From the NCBI GenBank assembly GCA_934167875.1, contig CAKPMC010000001.1, positions 1-64,000 on the forward strand: 64,000 nt of DNA, read 5' to 3'. This document shows, piece after piece, positions 9,099 through 18,222 of this stretch. Under the pieces are notes generated by a model. The model searched no databases, was not told the DNA's origin, and saw nothing but the letters and a program-made list of their open reading frames with translations. This DNA comes from an uncultured Bacilli bacterium (GTDB lineage: Bacteria; Bacillota_I; Bacilli_A; RF39; UBA660). Made by a program: the position numbers and the translations under genes. The stretch's first letter is position 1, and each line of letters starts with the position of its first letter.

Positions 9099-9860
9099 TT
9101 AAAAACTACGTGAACTGCCACCGCCACCTGATGATCCTCCTCCACCAGAAAAGCCACCAAAAGAACTACTAGATGAAGAACTACTGCCATCATAATAGAA
9201 AAATGATGAACTACGTCTTCTGCGACCATTTCTATTGTTACCACCAGAAGTAAAACTATTAACTATTATAATTATAATAATCCAAAATATAATTATAAAA
9301 ATAACAAAAGAAATAAAATCATCATCAGTATTAGATTCAGGATCATCAATAGTAATATCATCATAATTATAGTATTCGGCCACCTCTTTAAAAAAGGCTT
9401 TATATCCATTTAACATTCCAGTAGTAAATTCATCATTTTTAAAATAAGGAATCATATACTCATCCTGAAATCTACCTGTTTTACCATCTGGTAATATTTC
9501 TTCTAATCCATAGCCTACTTCTACGCGCATTTTTCTTTCTTCTAAAGCAAGTAGTAATAATAAACCATTATTTTTTTCTGAATCACCAATACCAAATTTT
9601 CTAAATAATTTAGTGGCATATTCTTCAAGACTAGCACCATCCAAATTTGGTACTGTAACTACTACAATCTGAGCTCCAGTCTTATTAGCTAAGGAAACAC
9701 TATGCTCTTGTATGTATTGCCTAGTATCACTATCTAGGATATTAGCATAATCGTTAACATAAAAATCTGTAGTGGGATCAACAGTATCAAACGCTAGTAC
9801 ATTTTCTCTAGGAACAAATAAAATAGCTAAAAAAAGAAAAAAGAATATAATCTTTTTCAT
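9099..9860 (-). CDS. TPM-domain (YgcG-like) membrane protein
   Basis: Start chosen at the ATG giving MKKIIFFFLFLAIL, one base after the lemA stop (TAA-A-ATG); a longer reading frame exists but would overlap lemA. A signal peptide (1-~22) is followed by a TPM domain (~30-165: FYVNDYANILD, TGAQIVVVTV, RKFGIGDSEKNNGLLLLLA, MRVEVGYGLE.ILPD). Then come one TM helix (IIFWIIIIIIV) and a Gly/Ser-rich tail (GGFSGGGGSSGGGGSS). TPM/YgcG proteins typically pair with LemA, as here. Members have been linked to membrane-protein quality control or phosphatase activity; the role in this organism is unknown. Confidence 0.88.
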   Translation of the reverse strand: MKKIIFFFLFLAILFVPRENVLAFDTVDPTTDFYVNDYANILDSDTRQYIQEHSVSLANKTGAQIVVVTVPNLDGASLEEYATKLFRKFGIGDSEKNNGLLLLLALEERKMRVEVGYGLEEILPDGKTGRFQDEYMIPYFKNDEFTTGMLNGYKAFFKEVAEYYNYDDITIDDPESNTDDDFISFVIFIIIFWIIIIIIVNSFTSGGNNRNGRRRRSSSFFYYDGSSSSSSSSFGGFSGGGGSSGGGGSSRSF

Positions 9861-9861
9861 T

Positions 9862-10425
9862 TTAGAATTCCACTTTAGGTACGTCTGTTTTACCTTCACT
9901 TACTTCAAAATAATCTTTTTTATTAAAACCAAACATACCTGCTAAAATATTAGTAGGAAACTTCTTAATAGAAGTATTATAAGATGTAACAGCATCATTA
10001 TAATCACGACGTGATGTAGCTATTCTATTTTCAGTTCCAGCTAGTTCATCAGATAATTGAATAAAATTTTGATTAGATTTTAAATCTGGATAATTTTCAA
10101 CCACAACCATTAAAGCATTTAAAGCTGATGTTAGTTCATCATTAGCATTACTTTTTTCTGTAACTGTATTTGCTTTTAATAGATTTTCTCTAGCACTAGT
10201 AATTTTATCAATAATTTCAGTCTCATGTGAAGTATATCCTTTTACTGTACTAACTAAGTTAGGTATTAAATCTGCTCTTCTTTCAAGCTGAACATCAACA
10301 TTTGCAAGTTGTTTATCAACATTTTCAGATTTTTCAACTAAAGAGTTATAACTTCCTCCTAACATAGAAATTATAATAACGATAACTGCAACAACACCAA
10401 GTAAAATCATAGTAGATTTTTTCAT
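9862..10425 (-). CDS. lemA: LemA family protein
   Basis: 187 residues: N-terminal TM helix (~7-25) then the helical LemA domain with YNSLVEKSENVDKQLANVDV, RRADLIPNLV, VKGYTSHE and AGMFGFNKKDYFE, all family hallmarks. Small anchored protein exposed to the outside, of uncertain function, usually next to a TPM/YgcG gene as here (one-base spacing, hence translationally coupled). RBS AAGGAAGG is strong. Length is typical. Confidence 0.92.
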   Translation of the reverse strand: MKKSTMILLGVVAVIVIIISMLGGSYNSLVEKSENVDKQLANVDVQLERRADLIPNLVSTVKGYTSHETEIIDKITSARENLLKANTVTEKSNANDELTSALNALMVVVENYPDLKSNQNFIQLSDELAGTENRIATSRRDYNDAVTSYNTSIKKFPTNILAGMFGFNKKDYFEVSEGKTDVPKVEF

Positions 10426-10461
10426 ATTCTCACCTTCCTTAGTATTAGTATACCAGAAATC

Positions 10462-10492
10462 AAAAGAAAAAAGAAGAAATTATTTTCTTCTT
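10462..10492 (-). terminator. Terminator after the 10480-11139 gene
   Basis: Stem AAGAAGAAA / TTTCTTCTT with a 4-nt loop, then TTTTTTCTTTT on the minus strand; overlaps the gene end. Confidence 0.8.
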
Positions 10493-11139
10493 CCTATTTG
10501 CTTTTGATAAATATTCATACTTGTAGAACCAACAATGTAATGCTGAGCTATTTCTTTTGATTCTTTTCTTTCTATAGCATTTTGCTTACATTTATCCCTA
10601 ATACTTCTATCTAATTCTTCAAGTTTGCTAGAAGAAATAGGTATTTTTTTTGTAGAAGAAATTTTGGCACATGCTGCTTGATAATTTAATGGAGCTTTTT
10701 TAATTTTACCTTTAAAGTTTAAATTACTAATTTCTCTATCATAATCTAATTTACTAGCTTTATACGCTTTTAAACCTTTTAAAATATGTTCCAATTTTTT
10801 AAGACCATAATTATATTCTTGACTTTGATCTAATTTCTCTTTAGTTGCTAAAGAAGCAGATACATATATTGATGTATACTTATTTAATTGTTCTTCTATT
10901 TCCTGTATCTTGCTATCTAGTTCATCATTTGGCAAATTGCATATTGAATTATAATCAATAATACATTCATTTTCCTGAAAATATAATACTGACTGTTCTT
11001 GAACATATTTTTCAAAATTAAAAATTGTAGAATAAGAAACTTTTGCTTTTCTTTCTAATAGAACACCTCTAGGTTTGTTTTCTAAAAATTCAATATCTTC
11101 AGATTCAACATAACATATACCATTTCTAATTATTTTCAT
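10480..11139 (-). CDS. Hypothetical protein, 219 aa
   Basis: Not recognised. A charged, mostly helical protein with a likely coiled coil over residues ~75-130 (DELDSKIQEIEEQL...) and a basic C-terminus ending KQIGRRK. No signal peptide or TM. The RBS (GAGCGTGA) is moderate. It lies 24 bases downstream of pnp with no obvious terminator between, so it may be co-transcribed with pnp. Confidence 0.6.
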   Translation of the reverse strand: MKIIRNGICYVESEDIEFLENKPRGVLLERKAKVSYSTIFNFEKYVQEQSVLYFQENECIIDYNSICNLPNDELDSKIQEIEEQLNKYTSIYVSASLATKEKLDQSQEYNYGLKKLEHILKGLKAYKASKLDYDREISNLNFKGKIKKAPLNYQAACAKISSTKKIPISSSKLEELDRSIRDKCKQNAIERKESKEIAQHYIVGSTSMNIYQKQIGRRK

Positions 11140-11163
11140 TGTATCACGCTCACAAAAATATTA

Positions 11164-13326
11164 TTATTTATTTTCTTTTTCTTCTTTTTTAGGCTTTGGT
11201 AAAGCTTGTTTTCTAGAAAAGTTAAGTCTACCCTTCTTATCACAACCAACAGCCATAACTAAAATTTCATCGCCAAGTTTTACTACATCATCCGTTTTCT
11301 TTACTCTTTCATGAGCAAGTTCTGAAATATGAACAAGTCCTTCACAACCAGGCCATACTTGTACGAAGCAACCAAAGTCTTCAATTTTTACGACTTTAGC
11401 TGGATAAATTTTTCCTTCTTCTACTTCTTTTACTACATCTAGGATCATTTGCTTTGTTTTTTCAATGATATCTTTATCAGAATGGTAAATTGTTACACGA
11501 CCATCATCTTCTAAATCTACCTTAACAGCATTGATATCAGTAACAGCAGTAACATTAGAAGCGTCACATATAATCTTAGTAATCATTTCACCACCTCTAC
11601 CAATAACATCTTTAATTTTCTCAGGTTTAATAAAGAAAATTTCTGTTTTAGGTGCATATTTACTAACTTCTTTACGAGGTTCAGCAATTTGTTTTGTGAT
11701 AACATCTAAGATTTCAAATCTAGCTTTTTTAGCTTGTGCTAATGCTTCTTTTAAGATATTTTCGGTAATACCTTTGATTTTAATATCCATTTGAAGAGCA
11801 GTAATTCCATCTTTGGTTCCTGCAACTTTAAAGTCCATATCTCCTAAATGATCTTCCATACCTTGAATATCTGTTAAAATGGTATAATCATCTCCTGATG
11901 TAATTAATCCCATCGCAATACCAGCTACTGGTGCTTTAATAGGAACTCCTGCTGCCATTAAACTCATACAACCAGCACAAATTGTTGCTTGGCTAGAAGA
12001 ACCATTACTCTCAAGTACTTCTGATACAACACGAACAGTATATGGGAATTCTTCTTCTGATGGCATTACTTGTAGAAGAGCTCTTTCTCCTAAGGCACCA
12101 TGTCCTATTTCTCTTCTACCAGGTGCTCCATATCTACCTGTCTCACCAACTGAGAAAGCTGGGAAATTATAATGTAACATAAATCTTTTTTCAGTTTCCA
12201 TGTCAAGTCCATCTAAAATTTGATGTTCTCCTAATGCACCCAATGTAGTAATTGCTAAAGCTTGAGTTTGTCCACGAGTGAATAAGGCAGAACCATGAGT
12301 TCTAGGAAGTAAATCAATATCAGTAGAAAGTGGTCTAATCTCGTCCATTCTTCTACCATCGGCTCTTGTTTTTTCTTTTACTACAATTTGTCTAAAGATT
12401 TCATATTCAATTTCTTCTAAAATAAGTTTAACTTTAGTAATTAATTCCACTAGTTCTTTTTCTTTTAATTTATCTTCGTTTTCTTTAGTGTATTTTTCTA
12501 CAACACTTTCTTTAATTTCATCAATTCTAGCATATTTTTCTAATTTATCCTTAATTCTTAAAGCATCAGATAAATCTTTTTCTGCTAAGCTTCTAACTTC
12601 ACTACGAAGCTCATCTGTTAATTCTAGAACTTCATATTCCATCTTAGCTTCTCCAATTTCAGCTATAATTTCTTCTTGGAAAGCTACTAATTCTTTAATT
12701 GCTTCATGTCCAAACATTAATGCTTTTAACATTAAATCTTCAGATACCTGTTTAGCACCAGCTTCTACCATATTAATAGCATATTTAGTACCGGCTACTG
12801 TTAAATCAAGTTCTGATCTTTCTAATTCATCTGGGGTTGGATTAATAATAAATTCATTATCTACATACCCAACTTTCACACCGGCTATTGGTCCATCAAA
12901 TGGAATCTTACTAATACAAGTTGATAAACTAGAACCAAACATAGCAGTTAATTCTGGTGAATAATCAGGATCAACTGATAATACCGTATTAACTATCTGT
13001 ACTTCATTTTTAAAGTCTTCTGGAAACATTGGCCTCATAGGTCTATCAATCATACGAGCAGCAAGAGTTCCTTTTTCTGTAGGACGACCTTCTCTTTTAA
13101 TAAATCCCCCTGGAATTTTTCCAACTGCATATAATTTTTCATTATATAAAACCATTAATGGAAAGAAATCTGATAAAACATTTGCTGTTTTACTAACAAC
13201 AGCTGTAGATAAAATAACTGTATCCCCATATCTAACTAATACAGCTCCATCAGCTTGTTTGGCAACTTCACCATGTTCTACTACTAATTTTTTTCCTCTA
13301 AAATCAAATTCAAATACTTTTTTCAT
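11164..13326 (-). CDS. pnp: Polyribonucleotide nucleotidyltransferase (PNPase)
   Basis: A 720-residue 3'-5' phosphorolytic exoribonuclease of the RNA degradation machinery. Two RNase PH domains are visible (GKIPGGFIKREGRP; later GRYGAPGRREIGHGALGERAL and QILDGLDMETEKRFMLHYNFP). A KH domain (VIGRGGEMITKI) and an S1 domain (PAKVVKIEDFGCFVQVWPGCEGLVHI, written here in two parts) follow, with a Lys-rich tail. RBS AAGGAG. It lies after rpsO, the standard rpsO-pnp order, but a terminator separates them and pnp probably has its own promoter. Confidence 0.98.
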   Translation of the reverse strand: MKKVFEFDFRGKKLVVEHGEVAKQADGAVLVRYGDTVILSTAVVSKTANVLSDFFPLMVLYNEKLYAVGKIPGGFIKREGRPTEKGTLAARMIDRPMRPMFPEDFKNEVQIVNTVLSVDPDYSPELTAMFGSSLSTCISKIPFDGPIAGVKVGYVDNEFIINPTPDELERSELDLTVAGTKYAINMVEAGAKQVSEDLMLKALMFGHEAIKELVAFQEEIIAEIGEAKMEYEVLELTDELRSEVRSLAEKDLSDALRIKDKLEKYARIDEIKESVVEKYTKENEDKLKEKELVELITKVKLILEEIEYEIFRQIVVKEKTRADGRRMDEIRPLSTDIDLLPRTHGSALFTRGQTQALAITTLGALGEHQILDGLDMETEKRFMLHYNFPAFSVGETGRYGAPGRREIGHGALGERALLQVMPSEEEFPYTVRVVSEVLESNGSSSQATICAGCMSLMAAGVPIKAPVAGIAMGLITSGDDYTILTDIQGMEDHLGDMDFKVAGTKDGITALQMDIKIKGITENILKEALAQAKKARFEILDVITKQIAEPRKEVSKYAPKTEIFFIKPEKIKDVIGRGGEMITKIICDASNVTAVTDINAVKVDLEDDGRVTIYHSDKDIIEKTKQMILDVVKEVEEGKIYPAKVVKIEDFGCFVQVWPGCEGLVHISELAHERVKKTDDVVKLGDEILVMAVGCDKKGRLNFSRKQALPKPKKEEKENK

Positions 13327-13390
13327 ATATTACTCCTTTACTTATTATTTTCTTTATTAATTTTTATAATATAAATTTAGTATATCAATC

Positions 13391-13419
13391 AAAAAATAAA
13401 GACACTAAAAAATAGTGCC
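13391..13419 (-). terminator. Terminator of rpsO
   Basis: Stem GGCACTA / TAGTGTC with an A/T loop, followed by TTTATTTTTT on the minus strand, 17 bases past the rpsO stop. Confidence 0.75.
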
Positions 13420-13435
13420 TAGATTTAATTATAAA

Positions 13436-13705
13436 TTATTTTCTTAATCCTAATTTGCTAACGATGTCACGATATCTTTGAACATCTTTCTTAGCTAAAT
13501 AGTTAAGCATGCTTCTTCTTTGTCCAACTTTCTTTAAAAGTCCACGACGAGAATGATGATCATGAGTATGTACTTTTAAATGTTCAGTTAACTCTTTAAT
13601 TTCTTCAGTTAAAATAGCGATTTGTACTTCACAAGATCCTGTATCTTTTTCATCTCTTGCATACTTTTTAATTAAAGCTTGCTTTGTTTCTTTAGTTAAA
13701 GCCAT
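13436..13705 (-). CDS. rpsO: 30S ribosomal protein S15
   Basis: 89 residues, the full usual length. Diagnostic sequence includes KYARDEKDTGSCEVQIAILT, HLKVHTHDHHSRRGLL and KKVGQRRSMLNYLAKKD. It binds 16S rRNA in the central domain of the small subunit. RBS AAGGAGGA is strong. An upstream leader of ~75 nt with its own sigma-A-like promoter can fold, as expected for S15 autoregulation. Confidence 0.98.
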   Translation of the reverse strand: MALTKETKQALIKKYARDEKDTGSCEVQIAILTEEIKELTEHLKVHTHDHHSRRGLLKKVGQRRSMLNYLAKKDVQRYRDIVSKLGLRK

Positions 13706-13781
13706 TTCAATTCCTCCTTATATATTATTAGCCTTTACCAAGTACAAGGTCGGAGTTTTCTCCATGTCCTAGAAAAGGTAC
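13706..13781 (-). promoter_or_regulatory. Candidate S15-binding leader of rpsO
   Basis: The untranslated leader contains GGAG-AAAA-CTCC as a strong hairpin inside a longer pairing (CCTTT near the 5' end with AAAGG near the RBS), which would make a multi-helix structure ahead of AAGGAGG. rpsO leaders in bacteria commonly bind S15 to repress translation. Assignment to this class is inference from position and foldability. Confidence 0.5.
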
Positions 13782-13787
13782 AGGTAT

Positions 13788-13816
13788 AATATACTAAATA
13801 TTTACTTAAAAATCAA
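13788..13816 (-). promoter_or_regulatory. rpsO promoter
   Basis: On the minus strand TTGATT, a 17-base spacer and TATATT. It places the transcript start near 13781, giving a ~75-nt leader before rpsO. Confidence 0.65.
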
Positions 13817-13978
13817 GTGTTTTATTATTAAATTCAACTATACTTTCATTTTAAAATAAAACCCGAATTATTTTTGAAGGAGGTTTACATATGTGATTTT
13901 ATAAATTTACATAGAAAAAGTTCAAGTAAATCATCTATAATTAAGTTAACACCAAAACTATAGAAAGAAGTGATTTCC

Positions 13979-14199
13979 TTGAACAATATTTATTCTAATA
14001 TTTTAAAAAATAAAAAAATAAACATTTATCTCTAAAAAAGTATCAAAAAATTGAATCTGAATATAATCATTATATGTCATCTAGAGTTAAAGACATAGAA
14101 ATAACTGAATTTAAAAAGAAATTAGCTAAGATGATTGGTACTACTACATCTAACATTTATGAAATTATTAAAAAAGTTAAAAAAGAAACAAATTCTTAA
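13979..14199 (+). pseudogene. Decayed transposase-like N-terminal fragment
   Basis: In the 570-base gap between rpsO and ileS the plus strand holds a broken ORF. It opens with TTG AAC AAT (MNNIYSNILKNKK), shifts frame in an A-rich run near 14010, then continues HLSLKKYQKIESEYNHY and LAKMIGTTTSNIYEIIKKV to TAA. The HTH-like segment and the opening pattern resemble the N-terminus of IS30-like transposases; the catalytic domain is missing. Upstream, AAGGAGG at 13877 is followed seven bases later by ATG TGA, a start-stop pair, another sign of decay. Family identity is tentative. Confidence 0.5.
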
Positions 14200-14214
14200 A
14201 TAATTTGCTTCTTA
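14161..14214. repeat. 55-bp repeat, copy B
   Basis: Matches 1001-1055. Here it covers the last codons of the transposase-like remnant and the following hairpin, which marks it as the 3' end of a once-mobile element. Confidence 0.75.
14174..14211 (-). terminator. Hairpin terminator downstream of ileS (element-derived)
   Basis: Same hairpin as at 1018-1052: GAAGCAAATT / AATTTGTTTC on the minus strand, followed by TTTTTTAACTTTTTT. It lies ~65 bases after the ileS stop and is the first convincing terminator there. Confidence 0.6.
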
Positions 14215-14276
14215 AAATCTAAAATAATTATAAAAGTGAGGAATATTTTATTTCTAAAATATAGAAAAAGAATAAG

Positions 14277-17200
14277 TTATTCACTTACTCTTTCTACATC
14301 AAATTTAACATTTACGCCATTTAGATTAACTTCTTCTGTATCTAATTCTTTCTTGATAATATCTAAAGCTAATGTTTCTTTTTTAATTATTTCAATATAA
14401 TTAGAAATAGCGTTTTCAAAATCATTATTTTCAGTATAGTAGATTTTAATTCTATCAGTAATTTCAAAATCCTTTGCCTTTCTTAAATTTTGAACTTTAC
14501 TAATAAATTCACGCACAATTCCTTCATTAATTAATTCACTAGTTAAAGTAGTATTTAAAACAATAAAATGATTTCCTTCATGACTTGCGTTAAATCCTTC
14601 TTTAGAAGAAACTCTAATTTCTACCATTTCAGGAGTAACTTCTACTTCTTCATGATCAACTTCCATTTTGATAGTACCATTACTTTCTAAAGTAGTAATA
14701 TCTTCTTCACTTAAAGAGACAAGTTTTTCTTGGAATTCTTTCATATGAGATCCAAACATCTTACCACAAATCTTAAAGTTAGGCTTTACTTCAAAATTCA
14801 TATATAATGATAAATCTTTCGCAAAAGTAACTTTTTTTACATTTAATTCTTCTTTAATTAAATCTACTAAATCAGAAATAGTATCCTCATTTTTACCATC
14901 TAAAATAACTTCACTAATTGGTTGTCTTACTTTAATTTTAGCTTCTTCTCTAGCATTTCTACCAAGTGAGATTAAATCTCTTACTAAGTCCATTCTGCGT
15001 TCAATTTTTTCATTAATTTTAGCTTCATCACAAACTGGATAACTAGCTAAATGAACACTTTCTTCACCAGTTAAATTAGTATAAATTTCATCAGATACAA
15101 AAGGTACAATTGGAGCAATTAATCTACAAATTCCTTCTAATACTTGATAAGTTGTCTTATAAACTGCCTTCTTACTAGTATCAAGACTACTACCCCAGAA
15201 TCTTCTACGATTACGTCTAATATACCAGTTAGATAATTCTTCATTTACAAAACTGTTTACTAATCTTACTGCTTTATTTAAATCATATTCATTCATAGCA
15301 TGAGTCATATATTTTACTAATTTATTATATTTAGAAAGTAACCATTTATCAATTTCTTCTAATTCATCATATTCTACTTCAAACTCTCTAGGATCAACTT
15401 TATCTGTATTTGCATACATTTCAAAGAATGTATAAGTATTTTTTAAGGTATTAAAGAATTTAGATTGAACTTCTTTGATACCATCTTCATCAAACTTAAG
15501 TGGTGTCCATACAGGAGATGCATATAACATATAAAATCTAGTAGCATCTGCTCCATATTTTTCTAAAATACTAAATGGTTCAACTGCATTTCCTTTAGAT
15601 TTATGCATTTTTTGTCCAAATTTATCTAAAAGTAAGTCGTTTACAACAACATTTTTATAAGGACTACAACCTTTCACAAAAGTAGAAATTACTAATAAAG
15701 AATAGAACCAACCACGAGTTTGATCAATTCCTTCACTAATAAAATCAGCTGGGAACTGTTTTTCAAATAAATCTTTATTTTCAAATGGATAGTGATATTG
15801 AGCAAATGGCATAGAACCAGAATCAAACCAACAGTCCATTACTTCTTTAACACGACTCATTTCTTTTCCACAATTTGGACATTTAATATGAATATCATCA
15901 ACATATGGTCTATGAAGTTCAATAGATTCATCAATATTCTCAATTGCTTTTTCTACTAACTCTTTACGAGAACCTATCATTTCATCATGTCCACAACTAC
16001 ATCTCCATAATGGAATTGGAGTACCCCAATATCTATTTCTAGAAATAGCCCAATCATTCATATTTTCAAGCCAGTTACCAAAGCGTTTTTCTCCAACATA
16101 TTCTGGATACCAATTAACTGTTTTATTAGCTTCTATAATCTTATCTTTAAAAGCAGTTGTTTTAATATATAAACTAGGTTTTGAATAATAAACAAGTGGT
16201 GTTTTACATCTCCAGCAATGTGGATAGTTATGTACCATTTTTTGTTTCTTAAATAATTTATCTTCGCTTGCTAAATACTTAATAATATCAAGTTCAAGTT
16301 CGGAATCAACTACTAATCTTCCCTTCCATGGTCCATCTGTATAACAGCCATTTTCATCAACCGGATTTAACATTGGTAAATCATATTTTAATCCTACTTC
16401 ATAGTCATCTTGTCCAAAAGCAGGAGCTATATGAACGATACCAGTACCATCTTCCATAGTAACATAATCGGCTACTGTTATATAAAAAGCTTTTTTATTA
16501 ACAGATAAGAATGGTAAAAATTGTTCATATTCACGATATTCTAAATCTTTTCCTAAATATTCTTCTACTACTTCAAATTCATCACCTAATACTTTATGAG
16601 CAAGTTTTTCTGCTACAATGAAGTTATGTCCTTTTGATAAACACTTAACATATTTTTCATTAGGATTTACACAAGCTGCAACATTAGAAATCAAAGTCCA
16701 TGGAGTAGTTGTCCAAATTAATAAATAAGTATTATCTTCATCTTTCATTTTAAAAGGAACTGTTACTGTATTAACACTAATTTCTTTATAACCTTGAGCA
16801 ACTTCATGACTAGCAAGTCCTGTTCCACATCTAGGACAGTATGGTAAAATCTTAAGTCCATCATAGATTAATCCTTCATCAAAGAATTTCTTTAAAATCC
16901 ACCACTCTGTTTCAATATAGTTATTATCATAAGTAATATATGGATTTTTTAAATCAATAAATTGACCCATTTTATTCGTAAAATCTTTAAATGATGCTTC
17001 ATTTTTCCAAACAGATTCACGACATTTTTCATTAAATTCTTTAATACCATATTTCTCAATATCAGTTTTACCACTAAAACCTAATTCTTTTTCTACTTGT
17101 ACTTCTACTGGAAGGCCATGAGTATCCCAACCTACTTTACGAAGTACCTTGTATCCTTGCATCGTTTTATACTTACAAAAAGTATCTTTTAAAAGCTTAG

Positions 17201-17372
17201 CTAACATATGATGAATTCCTGGCATACCATTAGCTGTAGCAGGTCCATCATAGAAAACAAAATAATCTTTTCCCTTTTCAATAGATTTATTTAATAAGTC
17301 TTCCTCTAAAAACTTATTCATTAATTTTTCTTCTACAACACTATTTTTTTCTTTACTTAATTCTTTAAACAT
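14277..17372 (-). CDS. ileS: Isoleucyl-tRNA synthetase, type 2, with altered GIHH signature
   Basis: A 1031-residue class I synthetase charging tRNA-Ile. Overall sequence is the eukaryote-like type 2 form (GWDTHGLPVEVQVEKELG, SHEVAQGYKEI, WTTTPWTLISN in the editing domain). The HxGH active-site motif reads GIHH at residues 52-55 (preceded by DGPATANGMP). The second signature is KMHKS at 588-592 instead of KMSKS. Cys pairs (CPRCG, CWRCK, CSCG, CPNCG) suggest metal sites. GxHH in place of HxGH is known from a subgroup of type-2 IleRS that are extremely resistant to mupirocin. It lies 3 bases after the 17376-17978 gene and is controlled by the Ile T-box. Confidence 0.97.
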   Translation of the reverse strand: MFKELSKEKNSVVEEKLMNKFLEEDLLNKSIEKGKDYFVFYDGPATANGMPGIHHMLAKLLKDTFCKYKTMQGYKVLRKVGWDTHGLPVEVQVEKELGFSGKTDIEKYGIKEFNEKCRESVWKNEASFKDFTNKMGQFIDLKNPYITYDNNYIETEWWILKKFFDEGLIYDGLKILPYCPRCGTGLASHEVAQGYKEISVNTVTVPFKMKDEDNTYLLIWTTTPWTLISNVAACVNPNEKYVKCLSKGHNFIVAEKLAHKVLGDEFEVVEEYLGKDLEYREYEQFLPFLSVNKKAFYITVADYVTMEDGTGIVHIAPAFGQDDYEVGLKYDLPMLNPVDENGCYTDGPWKGRLVVDSELELDIIKYLASEDKLFKKQKMVHNYPHCWRCKTPLVYYSKPSLYIKTTAFKDKIIEANKTVNWYPEYVGEKRFGNWLENMNDWAISRNRYWGTPIPLWRCSCGHDEMIGSRKELVEKAIENIDESIELHRPYVDDIHIKCPNCGKEMSRVKEVMDCWFDSGSMPFAQYHYPFENKDLFEKQFPADFISEGIDQTRGWFYSLLVISTFVKGCSPYKNVVVNDLLLDKFGQKMHKSKGNAVEPFSILEKYGADATRFYMLYASPVWTPLKFDEDGIKEVQSKFFNTLKNTYTFFEMYANTDKVDPREFEVEYDELEEIDKWLLSKYNKLVKYMTHAMNEYDLNKAVRLVNSFVNEELSNWYIRRNRRRFWGSSLDTSKKAVYKTTYQVLEGICRLIAPIVPFVSDEIYTNLTGEESVHLASYPVCDEAKINEKIERRMDLVRDLISLGRNAREEAKIKVRQPISEVILDGKNEDTISDLVDLIKEELNVKKVTFAKDLSLYMNFEVKPNFKICGKMFGSHMKEFQEKLVSLSEEDITTLESNGTIKMEVDHEEVEVTPEMVEIRVSSKEGFNASHEGNHFIVLNTTLTSELINEGIVREFISKVQNLRKAKDFEITDRIKIYYTENNDFENAISNYIEIIKKETLALDIIKKELDTEEVNLNGVNVKFDVERVSE

Positions 17373-17375
17373 AAT

Positions 17376-17978
17376 TTACACCCTTTCCCTTATTATTTTA
17401 CGAATTTGTTTAACCTTAGTTTCTCCATAGATACCAGAGTACTCTATTAACTCTTTTCTACAACGACCCTTTTTCATCAAGTGAATTTTTTCTAAGGTAA
17501 AACCAAAATGTTCTTCACGATAAATATTTATCAAACCACTAACACAATAATTATCAATAGCTATTCTTAAAGTTTCATCAAAATTGCTACTTTTAATTCC
17601 TAACCCTTTAGCAACCTCATTAGCCATAAAAGAAAAGTTTTTATCAACTGTATCATAATAACCAAGTGTAGGAATCAAAATATGACAGATACCACTAACA
17701 TCAAGGTTCTCTATACCATCTAAATAAGAACTAAAATTTGTAAGAGACTCAGATTTTAAAATTCCATAATTATCTCTATGATAAATGCCATCTATTCTAT
17801 CATCTTCAAAATTATATTTCTGCATTAAAATTTCTAATGACTCACAAGTTATTTCTTGATGTTCTCTCATATACTTAACAAACATAGCTTCTTTGTACTT
17901 AATAGCTTCATCACTTTTATGCTTTTTCAGGTACTCTCTAATATCTTGTTCAGTAATTTCAAATTTTATATTTTCCAT
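17376..17978 (-). CDS. Hypothetical protein, 200 aa, first gene of the Ile T-box operon
   Basis: Not recognised. The reading frame is open back to 18065, but that part is the T-box antiterminator/terminator sequence. The real start is the ATG at 17978 (MENIKFEITEQDI), preceded by GGAGGG just after the terminator T-run. The protein is soluble and helical; its last third is basic (MKKGRCRKELIEYSG, VKQIRKIIRERV), which would suit nucleic acid binding. It ends 3 bases before ileS, so it must share isoleucine-dependent regulation. A role tied to isoleucine or tRNA is only inferred from this. Confidence 0.75.
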   Translation of the reverse strand: MENIKFEITEQDIREYLKKHKSDEAIKYKEAMFVKYMREHQEITCESLEILMQKYNFEDDRIDGIYHRDNYGILKSESLTNFSSYLDGIENLDVSGICHILIPTLGYYDTVDKNFSFMANEVAKGLGIKSSNFDETLRIAIDNYCVSGLINIYREEHFGFTLEKIHLMKKGRCRKELIEYSGIYGETKVKQIRKIIRERV

Positions 17979-17990
17979 AAACCCTCCAAT

Positions 17991-18216
17991 AAAAAAACGA
18001 CTATTCTTCCATAAGGACGAATAATCGCGGTACCACCTTAATTGATAATTATAAAAATTATCCACTTGAATCTGTAACGTAGATATACGGTTCTATCTTA
18101 TCCATAAAACACAATCTTGAAAGTGATCTAAATAATATTCTGTATATTCCTCTTTCACCAAATAAGGAACTCTCTAAATATTTCCTATTATTTCGTCTTT
18201 CGCACTTGTTTTAACA
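17991..18216 (-). promoter_or_regulatory. T-box riboswitch, specifier ATC (Ile)
   Basis: Contains AGAGAG, the apical loop motif GGTGAAA, the T-box AAGGTGGTACCGCG, and a terminator GATTATTCGTCC / GGAAGAATAGTC followed by seven T. The Stem I base pairs AAGTG with CACTT, placing ATC-A in the specifier position, which fits the ileS gene downstream. Uncharged tRNA-Ile would stabilise the antiterminator and allow transcription. Confidence 0.93.
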
Positions 18217-18222
18217 ACATAT

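Noticed and set aside
17979..18065. N-terminal extension of the gene before ileS
   Set aside because: These codons translate the T-box and terminator (QLRWYRDYSS comes from AAGGTGGTACCGCG), so they are leader RNA, not protein.
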